DNA from: Aquimarina aquimarini
GTDB lineage: Bacteria > Bacteroidota > Bacteroidia > Flavobacteriales > Flavobacteriaceae
DNA length: 64,000 nt
Assembly (NCBI RefSeq): GCF_900299535.1
Contig: NZ_OMKE01000039.1
Coordinates: 62,001 to 126,000, forward strand
Reading direction: 5' to 3'
Shown here: positions 8,997 to 18,379 of the stretch, piece after piece
How the letters are laid out: each line of letters begins with the position of its first letter
How positions within the stretch are numbered: the first letter of the stretch is position 1
Notes under the pieces: model-generated
The model's input: the letters and a program-made list of their open reading frames with translations, nothing else
The model's database searches: none
Told to the model about the DNA's origin: nothing
Made by a program: the position numbers and the translations under genes

Positions 8997-9722
8997 TTAA
9001 TTTTTTCTAATTTTTTGACCTCTTACTGGTTCCTCTCGTTCTACAAGTACATCATCTTCATAATAATTCAAAAATTGGGCAGGAAGCCCTAAACCACCTA
9101 AGCGACCTGATGTTCCTTGTAACTGATAATGAAGATGTGGCGCGCCTGAAGAACCACTATTTCCAGTTTTACCAACTTCTTGACCTTTAACCACAGTATC
9201 TCCTACAGCAACCATAATCGAGCCTTTTTTTAAGTGTGCTAATATTGAAGTTTCACCATTTAAATGGTCTATTATAATGTAATTACCACCAGGCTGATCC
9301 CTATTCATAGTACCTGGTTGATTATCATCAATATTATTTACAACCTCTGTTATTTTTCCATCGCCTGGGGCATTCAATCGCTTGCCAAAACAATAATGGT
9401 CTTCATTTTTCTTACCATCTCCTGAATGTATCTTTCTTAATATACCATTACTTATTTCTGTATCTACCACTATTACAAAATCAATTGCATATCGTTCGCC
9501 ACCACCGCGAGTTGTAAAATGATGTGCTCCTTCTTTATGTGTTTTTCCACCATTAAATACATACCATTCTTCTTCAAAAGGCAATTCTAAATCAGTAACT
9601 GTTTCATAGTTTAAATATATATCCTCATCTAGTTCCCCTTCATCTCCTATCAAAGAATTTGTGCAAGAAATCAGAGTATATGCTATAATCGATACATAAA
9701 TGAATAGTTTTATATTTTTCAT
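8997..9722 (-). CDS. M23 family metallopeptidase, lipoprotein
   Basis: The 241-residue protein has a lipobox LISC (Cys20). It carries an M23/LytM-type domain with ERYAIDF, which supplies the zinc-binding Asp, then GDGKITEV, and the second motif HLHYQLQ near residue 197. The usual first His lies in an HHFTTRGGG stretch rather than a canonical HxGxD, as in the subgroup with RYAxDF motifs. Such proteins cleave peptidoglycan cross-links or act on related peptides in the periplasm. It follows the outer-membrane-type gene by 6 bp in the same operon, opposite a LytS/LytTR pair. Confidence 0.88.
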   Translation of the reverse strand: MKNIKLFIYVSIIAYTLISCTNSLIGDEGELDEDIYLNYETVTDLELPFEEEWYVFNGGKTHKEGAHHFTTRGGGERYAIDFVIVVDTEISNGILRKIHSGDGKKNEDHYCFGKRLNAPGDGKITEVVNNIDDNQPGTMNRDQPGGNYIIIDHLNGETSILAHLKKGSIMVAVGDTVVKGQEVGKTGNSGSSGAPHLHYQLQGTSGRLGGLGLPAQFLNYYEDDVLVEREEPVRGQKIRKN

Positions 9723-9728
9723 AATTGA

Positions 9729-10430
9729 TTAAAATTTATAATTAATACCAAGATTAATTTGATGTTGTATCTCACCATATGCCTTTGAGATTTGAAGTTT
9801 ATCATAATTAAAACCATAGCTTGCTTTCAAATCAAAGTGTTTTGAAAGTGTGTGCTGATATGCTGTATTCCAAAGAACACTTTGATATGTATTTAGTGAG
9901 TAAAAATTTTCTTCAAAAGTTGAAGTCCTCCACATGATAAATGGAAGTGTTAATTTAGAAGATAAGGAGTGTTTTTTATTTATCTTAAAAGTAAAACGAC
10001 CTGCTATTCCTAATTTTTGTTGAAAATCGTATTGTTTCCAATCAAAATAAGAAAATACATTTGTTTGCGCCTGTAAACCTATATGTATTTTAACCTTCTT
10101 ATTTACATAAACTTGTTTTAATGAATTGAAGTTTAGTACAATTTTTGAATATTGAGGATTAGGCTCTGGAATTATATTGGTTTCTAATTCAGAATCCAAA
10201 TAATCAAATTGTATTTCAAATAGCTTTTCTCTTTTAGTTATGCGAGTATATCGAAATTGATAGTTTAATGCATTGTAATCATAGCGTTTAACAGGAGCAA
10301 ATGCTAAGTTTTTTAAAAAACCAATAGTATAACCTGTAGAGAATTCTAAATTATTCTTTTTTTGAATTTTATCTTGAGCATTCAGAGATAAAATAGATAG
10401 ACATAAAATAGCAAAAAAATATACTTTCAT
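9729..10430 (-). CDS. Probable outer-membrane beta-barrel protein
   Basis: The start at 10430 is preferred over an upstream start at 10535 because it gives a normal signal peptide (MKVYFFAILCLSILSLNAQ) and does not run through the divergent promoter region. The 233-residue product has alternating hydrophobic and aromatic residues throughout and ends in a Phe (LGINYKF), as expected of an outer-membrane barrel. No named family was recognised. It is the first gene of a two-gene operon with the M23 peptidase and lies back to back with the LytS/LytTR pair, sharing a 140-bp region that holds a LytTR-type site. Confidence 0.75.
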   Translation of the reverse strand: MKVYFFAILCLSILSLNAQDKIQKKNNLEFSTGYTIGFLKNLAFAPVKRYDYNALNYQFRYTRITKREKLFEIQFDYLDSELETNIIPEPNPQYSKIVLNFNSLKQVYVNKKVKIHIGLQAQTNVFSYFDWKQYDFQQKLGIAGRFTFKINKKHSLSSKLTLPFIMWRTSTFEENFYSLNTYQSVLWNTAYQHTLSKHFDLKASYGFNYDKLQISKAYGEIQHQINLGINYKF

Positions 10431-10483
10431 TTTAAAATATTTAAAACAAAACAATAGAAATAGATACTTCAAAAAAGAATAAT

Positions 10484-10519
10484 TTGATAAACGTAGAATA
10501 GTTATTGATGAACGTAGAA
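10484..10519. promoter_or_regulatory. Predicted LytTR operator (two 9-bp repeats, 21-bp period)
   Basis: TTGATAAACGTAGAA (10484-10498) and TTGATGAACGTAGAA (10505-10519) differ by one base and are offset by exactly 21 bp. On the minus strand the cores are TACGTTTAT and TACGTTCAT, separated by 12 bp. Both fit the published LytTR consensus [TA][AC][CA]GTTN[AG][TG], and the 12-bp gap is the known spacing. The site lies between the divergent outer-membrane/M23 operon and the LytS gene. Confidence 0.85.
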
Positions 10520-10570
10520 AAACGGGGTAATACAAATAAATTATGCTTTCCTTTGTTCAAAACATTCAAA

Positions 10571-11599
10571 ATGAATACTTCCAAAATAGCGTTGATTGCA
10601 AGACATGTATTGTTCTGGTTATTCAATTATTGGTTTGTTACTATGGGAGCTGAATTTAATTGGAATGGTTTTACTACGGCTTCTGGTAGTTTAGCATACG
10701 CCTATGTTTATGGACTTTTTTTTAATGCTGTTTTATTTTATACACAGGTTTTTTGGTTAGTTCCCAAAATGTATGTTCTTAATAAAAAAATGAAATTTTA
10801 TTTACTTTCTATTCTTTTAATTACAGCTATATCTTTAATTGAAACCTATTTAGATTACATATTTTATGGTATTTATAAAATTGATATAAAGGAATTAGAA
10901 GGGAGTTTAATTACAAATACGATATTCCATATTATATATAGTAGCGTTGGTTTTTTCTACATTTTTAAATTAGAACATAAAAAATCTGAAAAGAATAGGC
11001 AAAGTCTTTTAGAAGAAACCTATAAAACTGAATTAAAATACTTGAAAGCTCAAATGAACCCTCATTTCTTATTTAACGGGATCAATAGTATCTACCATTT
11101 AATTGGAAAAAATGATGTATTAGCCAAAGAAACATTACTTCAATTTTCAGGGCTGTTGCGTTATCAATTGTATGAAAGTAATTCTCATATTTTATTAGAA
11201 AAAGAACTAGACTATGTGTTAAAATATATTAAAATTGAAGAGACACGTAGAGGCTCTGATATTCATTTAGATTATGATATCAAATCAGAAAACCCTCAAT
11301 TAAAAATTGCACCTTTATTATTAATTCCTTTTATTGAAAATGCATTTAAACATTGCAGTAATTATATAGATAGTAGTACAAATGTCATTAAAATAAAAAT
11401 TCAAGAAGCAGGAGGGAAGCTTACTCTAGATGTTATGAATAGTTATGATCAGTTAATTAATAAAAATACAGTGGGAGGAATAGGGTTGAAAAATGTACAA
11501 AAACGGTTATTATTATTGTATCCAAATAAATATCAACTAAATATCAAAAAAGACAAAACTAAACATATTGTAAATCTTTCTATTAGTATTAGTTTATAA
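10571..11599 (+). CDS. LytS-type sensor histidine kinase
   Basis: The ATG at 10571 is preferred over the TTG or ATG near 10505 because the latter would translate through the operator. The 342-residue protein has four predicted membrane helices (about 5-140), a short coiled linker, and a His_kinase domain of the LytS/YpdA type. The phospho-acceptor motif is MNPHFLFNGINS. The ATPase end shows PLLLIPFIENAFKHC (N box) and GIGLKNVQKRL (G box). The response regulator starts 9 bp downstream. Signal unknown; the adjacent exported peptidase operon suggests cell-envelope control. Confidence 0.92.
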   Translation: MNTSKIALIARHVLFWLFNYWFVTMGAEFNWNGFTTASGSLAYAYVYGLFFNAVLFYTQVFWLVPKMYVLNKKMKFYLLSILLITAISLIETYLDYIFYGIYKIDIKELEGSLITNTIFHIIYSSVGFFYIFKLEHKKSEKNRQSLLEETYKTELKYLKAQMNPHFLFNGINSIYHLIGKNDVLAKETLLQFSGLLRYQLYESNSHILLEKELDYVLKYIKIEETRRGSDIHLDYDIKSENPQLKIAPLLLIPFIENAFKHCSNYIDSSTNVIKIKIQEAGGKLTLDVMNSYDQLINKNTVGGIGLKNVQKRLLLLYPNKYQLNIKKDKTKHIVNLSISISL

Positions 11600-11608
11600 C
11601 GCTTAAAA

Positions 11609-12283
11609 ATGAAACAACTCAACTGTTTAATTATCGATGATGAGCCTATTGCAAGAGAAGGTATTGCAGATTATTGTAATGAGATTTCATCTTTAAATGT
11701 TGTTGCTCTATGTAAAAATGTATTGCAAGCAAACCATTATTTAGAAAATAATCAAATTGATTTAATTTTTTTGGATATCAATATGCCTATAGTTTCAGGG
11801 ATTGATTGGTTAAAAGAATTAAAAAACTCTCCTTCAATTATAATGACAACGGCTTATGAAGAGTATGCTCTGGAAAGTTTTGCATATAATGTTTTAGACT
11901 ATTTAGTAAAGCCCATTTCTTTTGAACGTTTTTTACAAGCTACTAATAAAGTCTATAATTATAAAGATCATAATACTGAAAATAAAGTTCTGTTTATAAA
12001 AAGTAAAAAACAGCTTAAAAAAGTGAATATAAATGATATTCTATTTATCGAAGCGATGCAAAACTATATTAAAGTAATAACGCTAGAAGAAACTATAATT
12101 ACAAATATGACTTTAAAGTGTTTTAAAAACCAACTACCAGATGATAATTTTATTCAAACACATAAATCATATGTAGTCTCAAAATATAAAGTGGACAAAA
12201 TTATAGGGAATCAAGTTATAATTAGGGATTATAAAATTCCTATAAGTGTACGACTAAGAAAAACAGTTTTAGATAGTTTTTGA
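11609..12283 (+). CDS. LytTR family response regulator
   Basis: This 224-residue protein has an N-terminal receiver domain with the acidic pair in LIIDDEP, the phospho-acceptor Asp in DLIFLDINMP (about residue 55) and Lys in DYLVKP. Its C-terminal LytTR DNA-binding domain runs from about 125 to 224. It is the partner of the LytS kinase 9 bp upstream. It probably binds the 21-bp-period site at 10484-10519 and so controls itself and the divergent peptidase operon. Confidence 0.93.
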   Translation: MKQLNCLIIDDEPIAREGIADYCNEISSLNVVALCKNVLQANHYLENNQIDLIFLDINMPIVSGIDWLKELKNSPSIIMTTAYEEYALESFAYNVLDYLVKPISFERFLQATNKVYNYKDHNTENKVLFIKSKKQLKKVNINDILFIEAMQNYIKVITLEETIITNMTLKCFKNQLPDDNFIQTHKSYVVSKYKVDKIIGNQVIIRDYKIPISVRLRKTVLDSF

Positions 12284-12391
12284 TACTATATAAAAATAGG
12301 TTTAAACATTCGTATGCAAACTAGATTACTTTAAGAAGGAAAAGTAATCATTTTATAATAGATGTAGTTGTTTAGATAAATATTGAAAATA

Positions 12392-13219
12392 TTAATTTGT
12401 TGCTGGGATAGAGTCATTATTATAAATTGGTACGGTGTCAGTATCATAAAATCGATACAAAAGGCTAGTATCTGCATATTTACCAGATAAGCTAGAACCA
12501 TTTGGTGTTTTAACCAAAAGCATACTCCATAAACCATCTACACCAATATAACAGTCATAAGTTTCAAGTAAACCAAAATCTAATAAACAATCTTCAACAG
12601 CAAATAGAAGTTCTTTTCTAGAAGATGTTTCAATTTTTCTCATATTAGTGGCTTTTAGTAAAACTAATAGTTTATTCTTTTCTATTTTAGAGTAATATTT
12701 TATTCCATCCATATTTATACCTTCAAGAGACGAACTTACGCATGGCTTTAGATAAAATGATATTGAGTCTGTTTCAAGAGTTGGGGTTGATGATGTTTTA
12801 TCAATATCATAATTTAATAACTCTTTTCTGGGATCAATTTCTCTTGGATCGGTTTTCCTTTCATATGTAAATAAATAGATTACTGCAGGTATAAATGTAA
12901 ATAGAAACAAAACAATTAATATCAGACTACCAGACCATTGCCATAGTGGGGTTTTAACGGGATTCAATTGATTATCTTTTAAAAGAACTCTATTAATATT
13001 AACTGGAATTTCTTTTTGATGATAAGATTTTTTACAATGACTACATTCTAAAATTGTTGTTTTAAATAATGGGAACAAAGGAATCCAAAAGACATGAAAG
13101 TATTTACCAAATGTTGTAGCAATAAAAGAGTTATGGATTTCACAATTTGGACAAGTGGTATTACCTTGCAGTTTTCTTTCTTTTAGTCTAGATGATCTAG
13201 TTCCGAAATATAAAAACAT
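12392..13219 (-). CDS. Zinc-ribbon membrane protein
   Basis: The 275-residue protein opens with a zinc ribbon made of C23xxC26 (TCPNC) and C59xxC62 (CSHC), the N-terminal domain frequent in bacteroidotal zinc-ribbon proteins. One membrane helix follows at about 99-117. The remaining 150 residues form a soluble domain with no recognised family. The gene stands alone between two LytTR systems. The topology, with a cytoplasmic ribbon and an outside tail, is inferred from charge only. Function unknown. Confidence 0.72.
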   Translation of the reverse strand: MFLYFGTRSSRLKERKLQGNTTCPNCEIHNSFIATTFGKYFHVFWIPLFPLFKTTILECSHCKKSYHQKEIPVNINRVLLKDNQLNPVKTPLWQWSGSLILIVLFLFTFIPAVIYLFTYERKTDPREIDPRKELLNYDIDKTSSTPTLETDSISFYLKPCVSSSLEGINMDGIKYYSKIEKNKLLVLLKATNMRKIETSSRKELLFAVEDCLLDFGLLETYDCYIGVDGLWSMLLVKTPNGSSLSGKYADTSLLYRFYDTDTVPIYNNDSIPATN

Positions 13220-13436
13220 AAAATAGGGTTTTATTTATTGTCCAAAGTAATTGTTATTCTATTTTTGAGTAACCCTGTTTTCAGTGAAATTAAATGTAAA
13301 ATAAAAAAATGTTTTTCCTTTCTTAAAAGTTTCTTCTATAATTGTAATACAACATTTTTCATGTGACAAGCTTACATTCAGCGTAGTCAAAATGTAGGAG
13401 GGAAGTGGAATATTTGTGAAATCGAAATTGACTATT

Positions 13437-14132
13437 TTATAGTTTTGCTAAAACTTCCAATTTTTTTAAAACAATAACTTTATACGTAGCACTAACTGGG
13501 ACTTTATTATTTTCAACTAATAAATATGTTCTGGTTGCTTTGGTAACTCTAGTTAAATTGGCAATATATGATTTATGGGTGCGTTGAAAATTATCAGATA
13601 ATAAGGTAGTGATATTAGTAAGTGTTTCAGAAATAAGGTACATTCTTGAATCTGTAAATATTTTTAAATAATTTCCAAAACTCTGAATGTACAAAATTGA
13701 TGTAAATAAAATATTAACGGGCATTCCATCATGTTTTATTTGAAGTTCTTCACTTCCTATATTTTTTTTAGTCTGTGTTATTTTTGAAGAAGAAACTTTG
13801 TTTATTGCTTTCAAAAAGCGTTCAATTTTCACAGGTTTTAATAAATAATCTACAACACCATAATTATAACTTTCTAATGCATACTCAGAATATGCTGTAG
13901 TTAAGATAACTTTAGGTGGGTTTATCATAGAGCGCAAAATTTCCATACCATTAAGTTCTGGCATTTCAATATCAAGAAAAATGAGATCAACTTCATTTTG
14001 CTGAGCAAAATTGATGAATTCGAGTGGATTCCCTGTGCTTAAAACTAATTTAAAGTTGTTAATTTTAGAACAGTAATCCTCTAACACCTTACGAGCTAGT
14101 ATTTCATCATCTATGATGCCAATTTTAATCAT
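13437..14132 (-). CDS. LytTR family response regulator
   Basis: The 231-residue protein has a receiver domain with IGIIDDE, DLIFLDIEMP and DYLLKP as the acidic, Asp and Lys motifs, and a C-terminal LytTR domain from about 130. It is in the same orientation as the LytS kinase upstream with a 3-bp gap, so the two are translationally close. The pair is divergent from the hydrolase operon at 15320-19561, which is its likely target. Confidence 0.93.
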   Translation of the reverse strand: MIKIGIIDDEILARKVLEDYCSKINNFKLVLSTGNPLEFINFAQQNEVDLIFLDIEMPELNGMEILRSMINPPKVILTTAYSEYALESYNYGVVDYLLKPVKIERFLKAINKVSSSKITQTKKNIGSEELQIKHDGMPVNILFTSILYIQSFGNYLKIFTDSRMYLISETLTNITTLLSDNFQRTHKSYIANLTRVTKATRTYLLVENNKVPVSATYKVIVLKKLEVLAKL

Positions 14133-14135
14133 TAA

Positions 14136-15134
14136 CTATTTTTTTAATATTGAAACTGTTAAATCAATAGATAAGTTTACACGATATAGTTTTTCCATAT
14201 CATTAATTTCTAATGAGTGAGAATTAGGATATAATAAATTTAAACGTCTTCTCACATTTTCAAGACCTAGCCCTTTTCTTTTTGATTGAGTAATCATGGG
14301 AGGCTTTGAATTAACGACACAAAAATGAAGTGTAGATTTTTTTATAGTGACAGAAATATCAATGATACTTTGCTCATTAGTACTTTGAGCACCATGTTTA
14401 ATAGCATTTTCAACAAATGGAATTAATAACATAGGTGAAATTGTTAAGTGTAAGAAGTCTCCATTAATCAAAAACTCAACCGTACAACGTTTACTCAACC
14501 TTTTTTCTTCAAGTAACAAATAATTTTCAATAAACTCAAGCTCTTCTTTTAATAAAACAGTATCTTTTTTAGAACTCTCTAATTGATATCGCATTAATTC
14601 TGAGAGCTGCATTACAAGATCAGGAGTTTCTGGTGATTGCTGACGAGATAGTGCATAAATACTATTTAAGGAGTTAAATAAAAAATGAGGATTTACCTGC
14701 TCTTTTAAATAGGTAAGCTCCATCTCTTTTTGCAATTTTTCTTTCTCCTCATTTTCTTTTTGGATAATCATATTTCTTCTTAAGAAAAAAACAGCCATAC
14801 CAGCTCCTGTTGTATAAAGAAGAAAGAAGAATATTTTAGAAGTGCCAGACCAACTATTTGTTCTTAAGTAGGAAAAAATAAGTAAACTCCCTATGAGTAA
14901 TATTCCATATAAAAAATACCGTTTCTTATCTAAGAAAAAAGGAATAAGAATAAAATGATTTACCCAAATGAAACCCATAATCATAAGAGTATAATTAAGT
15001 CCATGTGTGTAAAATAAATAACTAGTTTCAAAATTATCTTTAAAAAACAAATTACTCAATGTTTCAAGCATAAAAACCAGCAAGAAAGCTCCTATATTAA
15101 TGAGTATGGTATTCTTTATGTACCTATTAAACAT
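14136..15134 (-). CDS. LytS-type sensor histidine kinase
   Basis: The 332-residue protein has four predicted membrane helices (about 10-120), a Lys/Glu-rich coiled linker, and a His_kinase domain with VNPHFLFNSLNS, MLLIPFVENAIKHG and GLGLENVRRRL. It shares a 185-bp upstream region with the divergent esterase gene. I looked there for a 21-bp-period LytTR site and did not find a convincing one. Confidence 0.92.
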   Translation of the reverse strand: MFNRYIKNTILINIGAFLLVFMLETLSNLFFKDNFETSYLFYTHGLNYTLMIMGFIWVNHFILIPFFLDKKRYFLYGILLIGSLLIFSYLRTNSWSGTSKIFFFLLYTTGAGMAVFFLRRNMIIQKENEEKEKLQKEMELTYLKEQVNPHFLFNSLNSIYALSRQQSPETPDLVMQLSELMRYQLESSKKDTVLLKEELEFIENYLLLEEKRLSKRCTVEFLINGDFLHLTISPMLLIPFVENAIKHGAQSTNEQSIIDISVTIKKSTLHFCVVNSKPPMITQSKRKGLGLENVRRRLNLLYPNSHSLEINDMEKLYRVNLSIDLTVSILKK

Positions 15135-15319
15135 ATATGTTTTTCTTAAAAGGGTATAAAGATACTATCTATACCTGGCAGTTACTATAATTTCTTACAA
15201 AAGCCATATATCAATGATGAAATGATTTTGTCATTTAACTTTTGTGTTTATCCTATTTATGTTGTTAAACATAAGTTATACGATAATTTAGTATCGCAAG
15301 TAATAAAAATAGAGTAAAT

Positions 15320-16459
15320 ATGAAAATTACTAAATTATTAATATTAATATGTACTATAGTGTTAAATACTGTCTTTGCCCAAGAAAAGGGAGAAAACGAT
15401 CCTGGTGAACCAGTAGTTACCTTAGGCGAGATATCTTCACTTCAGTCAAAAGTCTTAAACAAAACTATTCCACTATCAGTCCATTTACCTGAGAACTACG
15501 ATAGCTCCAAGAAAAGCTATCCCGTGCTGTATATGTTGGGTTCAGATTACCGAGCACGGTTCGCCATGTTAGCTTCTACACTAGACTACATGGGCGAGGG
15601 ACAAATTCCTGAGATGATACTTATTGGAATAGATTTACCTGAAGGAAATAGTATTTTGTTGCCAAAAAGGAAAAATCAAGACACAAAAATTCCAGATAAT
15701 TATATCAACTTTTTTGAGACAGAGCTGATACCGCACGTTGATAATAACTACCAGACTGCTCCGTTCAAAGTCCTTTTTGGTGGTTCTAACAGTGGATTTT
15801 TCTGTGTTTACACGCTACTCAACAACCCTCTTCTGTTTAATGGCTACTTCGCAAGCAGTCCATCTCTTATGATCATACCGACAGAGCTTCAACAAAAAAT
15901 AAAATCAGGTCCGTTAAAAACGCTTTCGGAAAACAGATTTCTACACATCATTTACAGCGATGATGAGGGATTAACAAATCACGTTTCTGAATTCACTCGT
16001 GTTTTAGCCAACCATAAACCAGAGAGTTTTACTTATAAAGTGGATGAATTGGTGAATCAGGGTCATGTACCAGCGATGGATTTTACACAGTTTCTTCTTA
16101 CGTTATATCCTGACTTCAATCCCTTCAATCCCAGTGAAAATCTGGAATCGTTGGATAAAGTAACACAACATTTCGATAGGTTATCAAAACGATACGGGTA
16201 TGAAATCAAGACACCTATATCGATCATATTTGACCTTGGTTTTCACACGATACTAAGTAAGGATTTAATTGCAGCAGAAGAAATCTTTCAATATTCCTTA
16301 GAAGTATATCCTGAAGGGAAGGAATCTTATCTCGGAATGGGTCTTGTACACAAAGCTCAAGGTCAGCTAGAAAGTGCTAGGGTCATGTTCGAAAAAGCAC
16401 TGACAATTGATCCGAATTTTTCACTTGCTAAAAGATGGCTTAAAAGACTCAAAAATTAA
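15320..16459 (+). CDS. Exported alpha/beta-hydrolase (esterase D/IroE type) with C-terminal TPR
   Basis: The 379-residue protein has a signal peptide ending VFAQ (about 1-21). The next 250 residues match the putative esterase family (PF00756), with PVLYMLGSDYR and the nucleophile elbow GGSNSGF, in which Ser156 is the likely nucleophile. A QGHVP segment (His249) is the likely catalytic His. Residues of about 305-375 form two TPR-like repeats. Members hydrolyse ester or peptide-ester bonds such as siderophores, but the substrate here is unknown. First gene of an operon with two serine-hydrolase genes (30-bp and 60-bp gaps), divergent from a LytS/LytTR pair. Confidence 0.88.
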   Translation: MKITKLLILICTIVLNTVFAQEKGENDPGEPVVTLGEISSLQSKVLNKTIPLSVHLPENYDSSKKSYPVLYMLGSDYRARFAMLASTLDYMGEGQIPEMILIGIDLPEGNSILLPKRKNQDTKIPDNYINFFETELIPHVDNNYQTAPFKVLFGGSNSGFFCVYTLLNNPLLFNGYFASSPSLMIIPTELQQKIKSGPLKTLSENRFLHIIYSDDEGLTNHVSEFTRVLANHKPESFTYKVDELVNQGHVPAMDFTQFLLTLYPDFNPFNPSENLESLDKVTQHFDRLSKRYGYEIKTPISIIFDLGFHTILSKDLIAAEEIFQYSLEVYPEGKESYLGMGLVHKAQGQLESARVMFEKALTIDPNFSLAKRWLKRLKN

Positions 16460-16489
16460 AATCTAGATGTACTCATCAAAGAATAAATA

Positions 16490-18319
16490 ATGAAAAATAA
16501 AATCTCGATTCTCTCTTTCCTCATTCTTATACAATCCTGTATAGAAAAACCTAATGAGGGTAGCACAACTGATTTAATTAAAAAAGTAGAAATTGGTCTC
16601 ACAACCCAGACACACATAGCAGGCGATTCCACATGGTCTATAGAAGAACGTATGGAACACTACGGTATCCCAGGTGTGAGTATTGCAGTTATACATAATG
16701 GTGAAATTGCATGGACAAAAGGGTACGGTGTCGTGGATAAAGAAAGTCAAACTCCAGTAACGACACAAACACTTTTTCAGGCAGCGGCAACTAGTATGCC
16801 TGTAACGGCCTATGGTGCATTACGTCTTGTAGAACAAAATAAAGTAGACTTAGATGAAAATATTAACAGTTACTTAAAATCCTGGAAAGTACCAGAAAAT
16901 GAATTTACCAAAGAAAAGAAAGTTACTATAAAAAACCTTTTAAATCACTCTGCTGGAATACACCCTCGTGGAACGGGATCCTATAGTATCAATGAAAAGA
17001 TTCCAACACTTATAGAGACATTAAATGGAACTTCTCCAGCTAAAAACGAGCCCGTTACCGTAAATAAAGAGCCTAGCGAAAGTGTTCGTTTTGCATATAC
17101 TAGCTATGTACCCATTCAACAAATGATGCTAGAGGTAGAGGGGAAAACATTCCCAGAGATTATGCATGAACTTGTGTTACAGCCCTTAGAAATGAACAAC
17201 AGTACGTTTAACTTATCACTTACTAAGGAGCAATTAACTAAGGTAGCAACAGGTTATTTAAAAGATGGTTCTAAAGTAAAAGGAGGAAGAAAGGTTGATC
17301 CTGCATTGGCTTCAACTGGATTATGGACAACTGCAGAAGACTATGCAAAATTTATAACCAACATACAGCAAACCTTAAAAGGTGAGAGTACTAAAGGGTT
17401 ATCAAAAAATCTGACAGTATTAATGGGGACACCATATGGAGTGAGTAATTCTGGTTGGTCATTTACATTAGGCTTAGGGTTTCAGCTTTATAATAAAAAC
17501 AATGAAATCTACTTAAGACACCACGGATGGAATACAGGTTTTTATGCTGAGATTGTGGCTCATAGAGACAAAGGTTATGGTGTAGTAGTGTTCACTAATT
17601 CTACTTTTCCGGAGTTTAATGCTGAAGTGATTCGTTCTGTAGCCCTTGCATATGATTGGGATAAGTATGTTCCAGTACATAAAAAAATAGAAATTGAACA
17701 ACCTTTAGTCGATAAAATTACTGGGAGATATATGAATAATGGTAAGATTGTAGAAGTTTTTCAAAAGGACAATCAACTGTTCTATAAAAATATACTTGAC
17801 GTGCAAGCAGAAGAACTAGTCAAAGTCTCAGATAGTAGTTTTGTTAGAAGAAATTCTAGTCGATTTATTCAATTCAAGCCAGATTCTGAAAAAGAAACAC
17901 TCAATTTAATTTACCTGAATAGAAACGATGGAACAATAGCTTCAACTTTTGTTAAGATGGATATTGATAAAAAAGAACCAGTAGAATTCCTTCTTGAAGG
18001 TGACTTTGACAAAGCACTTAATGCATATAAGGCCTTAAAAGAACATGCCCCAACTTATCTTACTGTTAATGAGGACTATTTAAATGATTTAGGATATAGT
18101 TTTTTCCATGAGGATAGAATGAAATTATCGCAAGATGTTTTCAAAGTGAATATGATACTCTATCCAGATAGTTATAAAGTATATGATAGTTATGCAGAAG
18201 CTTGTACGAAAATAGGAGAAATTGATTTGGCAATTTCAAATTATACCAAATCACTCGAATTAAATCCTCAAAATAACCGTACCAGACATAAGCTTGAAGA
18301 ACTACAAAAAAGTGAATAA
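16490..18319 (+). CDS. Class C beta-lactamase-fold lipoprotein with lost catalytic motif and C-terminal TPR (probable pseudoenzyme)
   Basis: The 609-residue protein has a lipobox ending IQSC (Cys17). Residues of about 50-390 form a beta-lactamase class C/penicillin-binding (PF00144) fold. In this family the segment after LFQA reads G-S-I-S-K-P; here it reads LFQAAATSMPVTA, so the nucleophile Ser is Ala100 and the general-base Lys is Met103. A YTS segment stands where YSN or YSG is expected, while the HxG region (HHGWNTGF) is kept. Residues of about 500-605 form TPR repeats. The frame is fully open, so it is probably a folded, non-hydrolytic binding protein rather than a dead gene. It lies between active-looking hydrolases. 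Confidence 0.85.
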   Translation: MKNKISILSFLILIQSCIEKPNEGSTTDLIKKVEIGLTTQTHIAGDSTWSIEERMEHYGIPGVSIAVIHNGEIAWTKGYGVVDKESQTPVTTQTLFQAAATSMPVTAYGALRLVEQNKVDLDENINSYLKSWKVPENEFTKEKKVTIKNLLNHSAGIHPRGTGSYSINEKIPTLIETLNGTSPAKNEPVTVNKEPSESVRFAYTSYVPIQQMMLEVEGKTFPEIMHELVLQPLEMNNSTFNLSLTKEQLTKVATGYLKDGSKVKGGRKVDPALASTGLWTTAEDYAKFITNIQQTLKGESTKGLSKNLTVLMGTPYGVSNSGWSFTLGLGFQLYNKNNEIYLRHHGWNTGFYAEIVAHRDKGYGVVVFTNSTFPEFNAEVIRSVALAYDWDKYVPVHKKIEIEQPLVDKITGRYMNNGKIVEVFQKDNQLFYKNILDVQAEELVKVSDSSFVRRNSSRFIQFKPDSEKETLNLIYLNRNDGTIASTFVKMDIDKKEPVEFLLEGDFDKALNAYKALKEHAPTYLTVNEDYLNDLGYSFFHEDRMKLSQDVFKVNMILYPDSYKVYDSYAEACTKIGEIDLAISNYTKSLELNPQNNRTRHKLEELQKSE

Positions 18320-18379
18320 TACTACCATAAAAGAAATAGAATCAAAAATATATTAAAAACGAAAAATTTAATAACGACT

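Noticed and set aside
15135..15319. LytTR site upstream of the esterase operon
   Set aside because: GTT and AAC triplets were checked for a 21-bp period; none matched the consensus on both sides.
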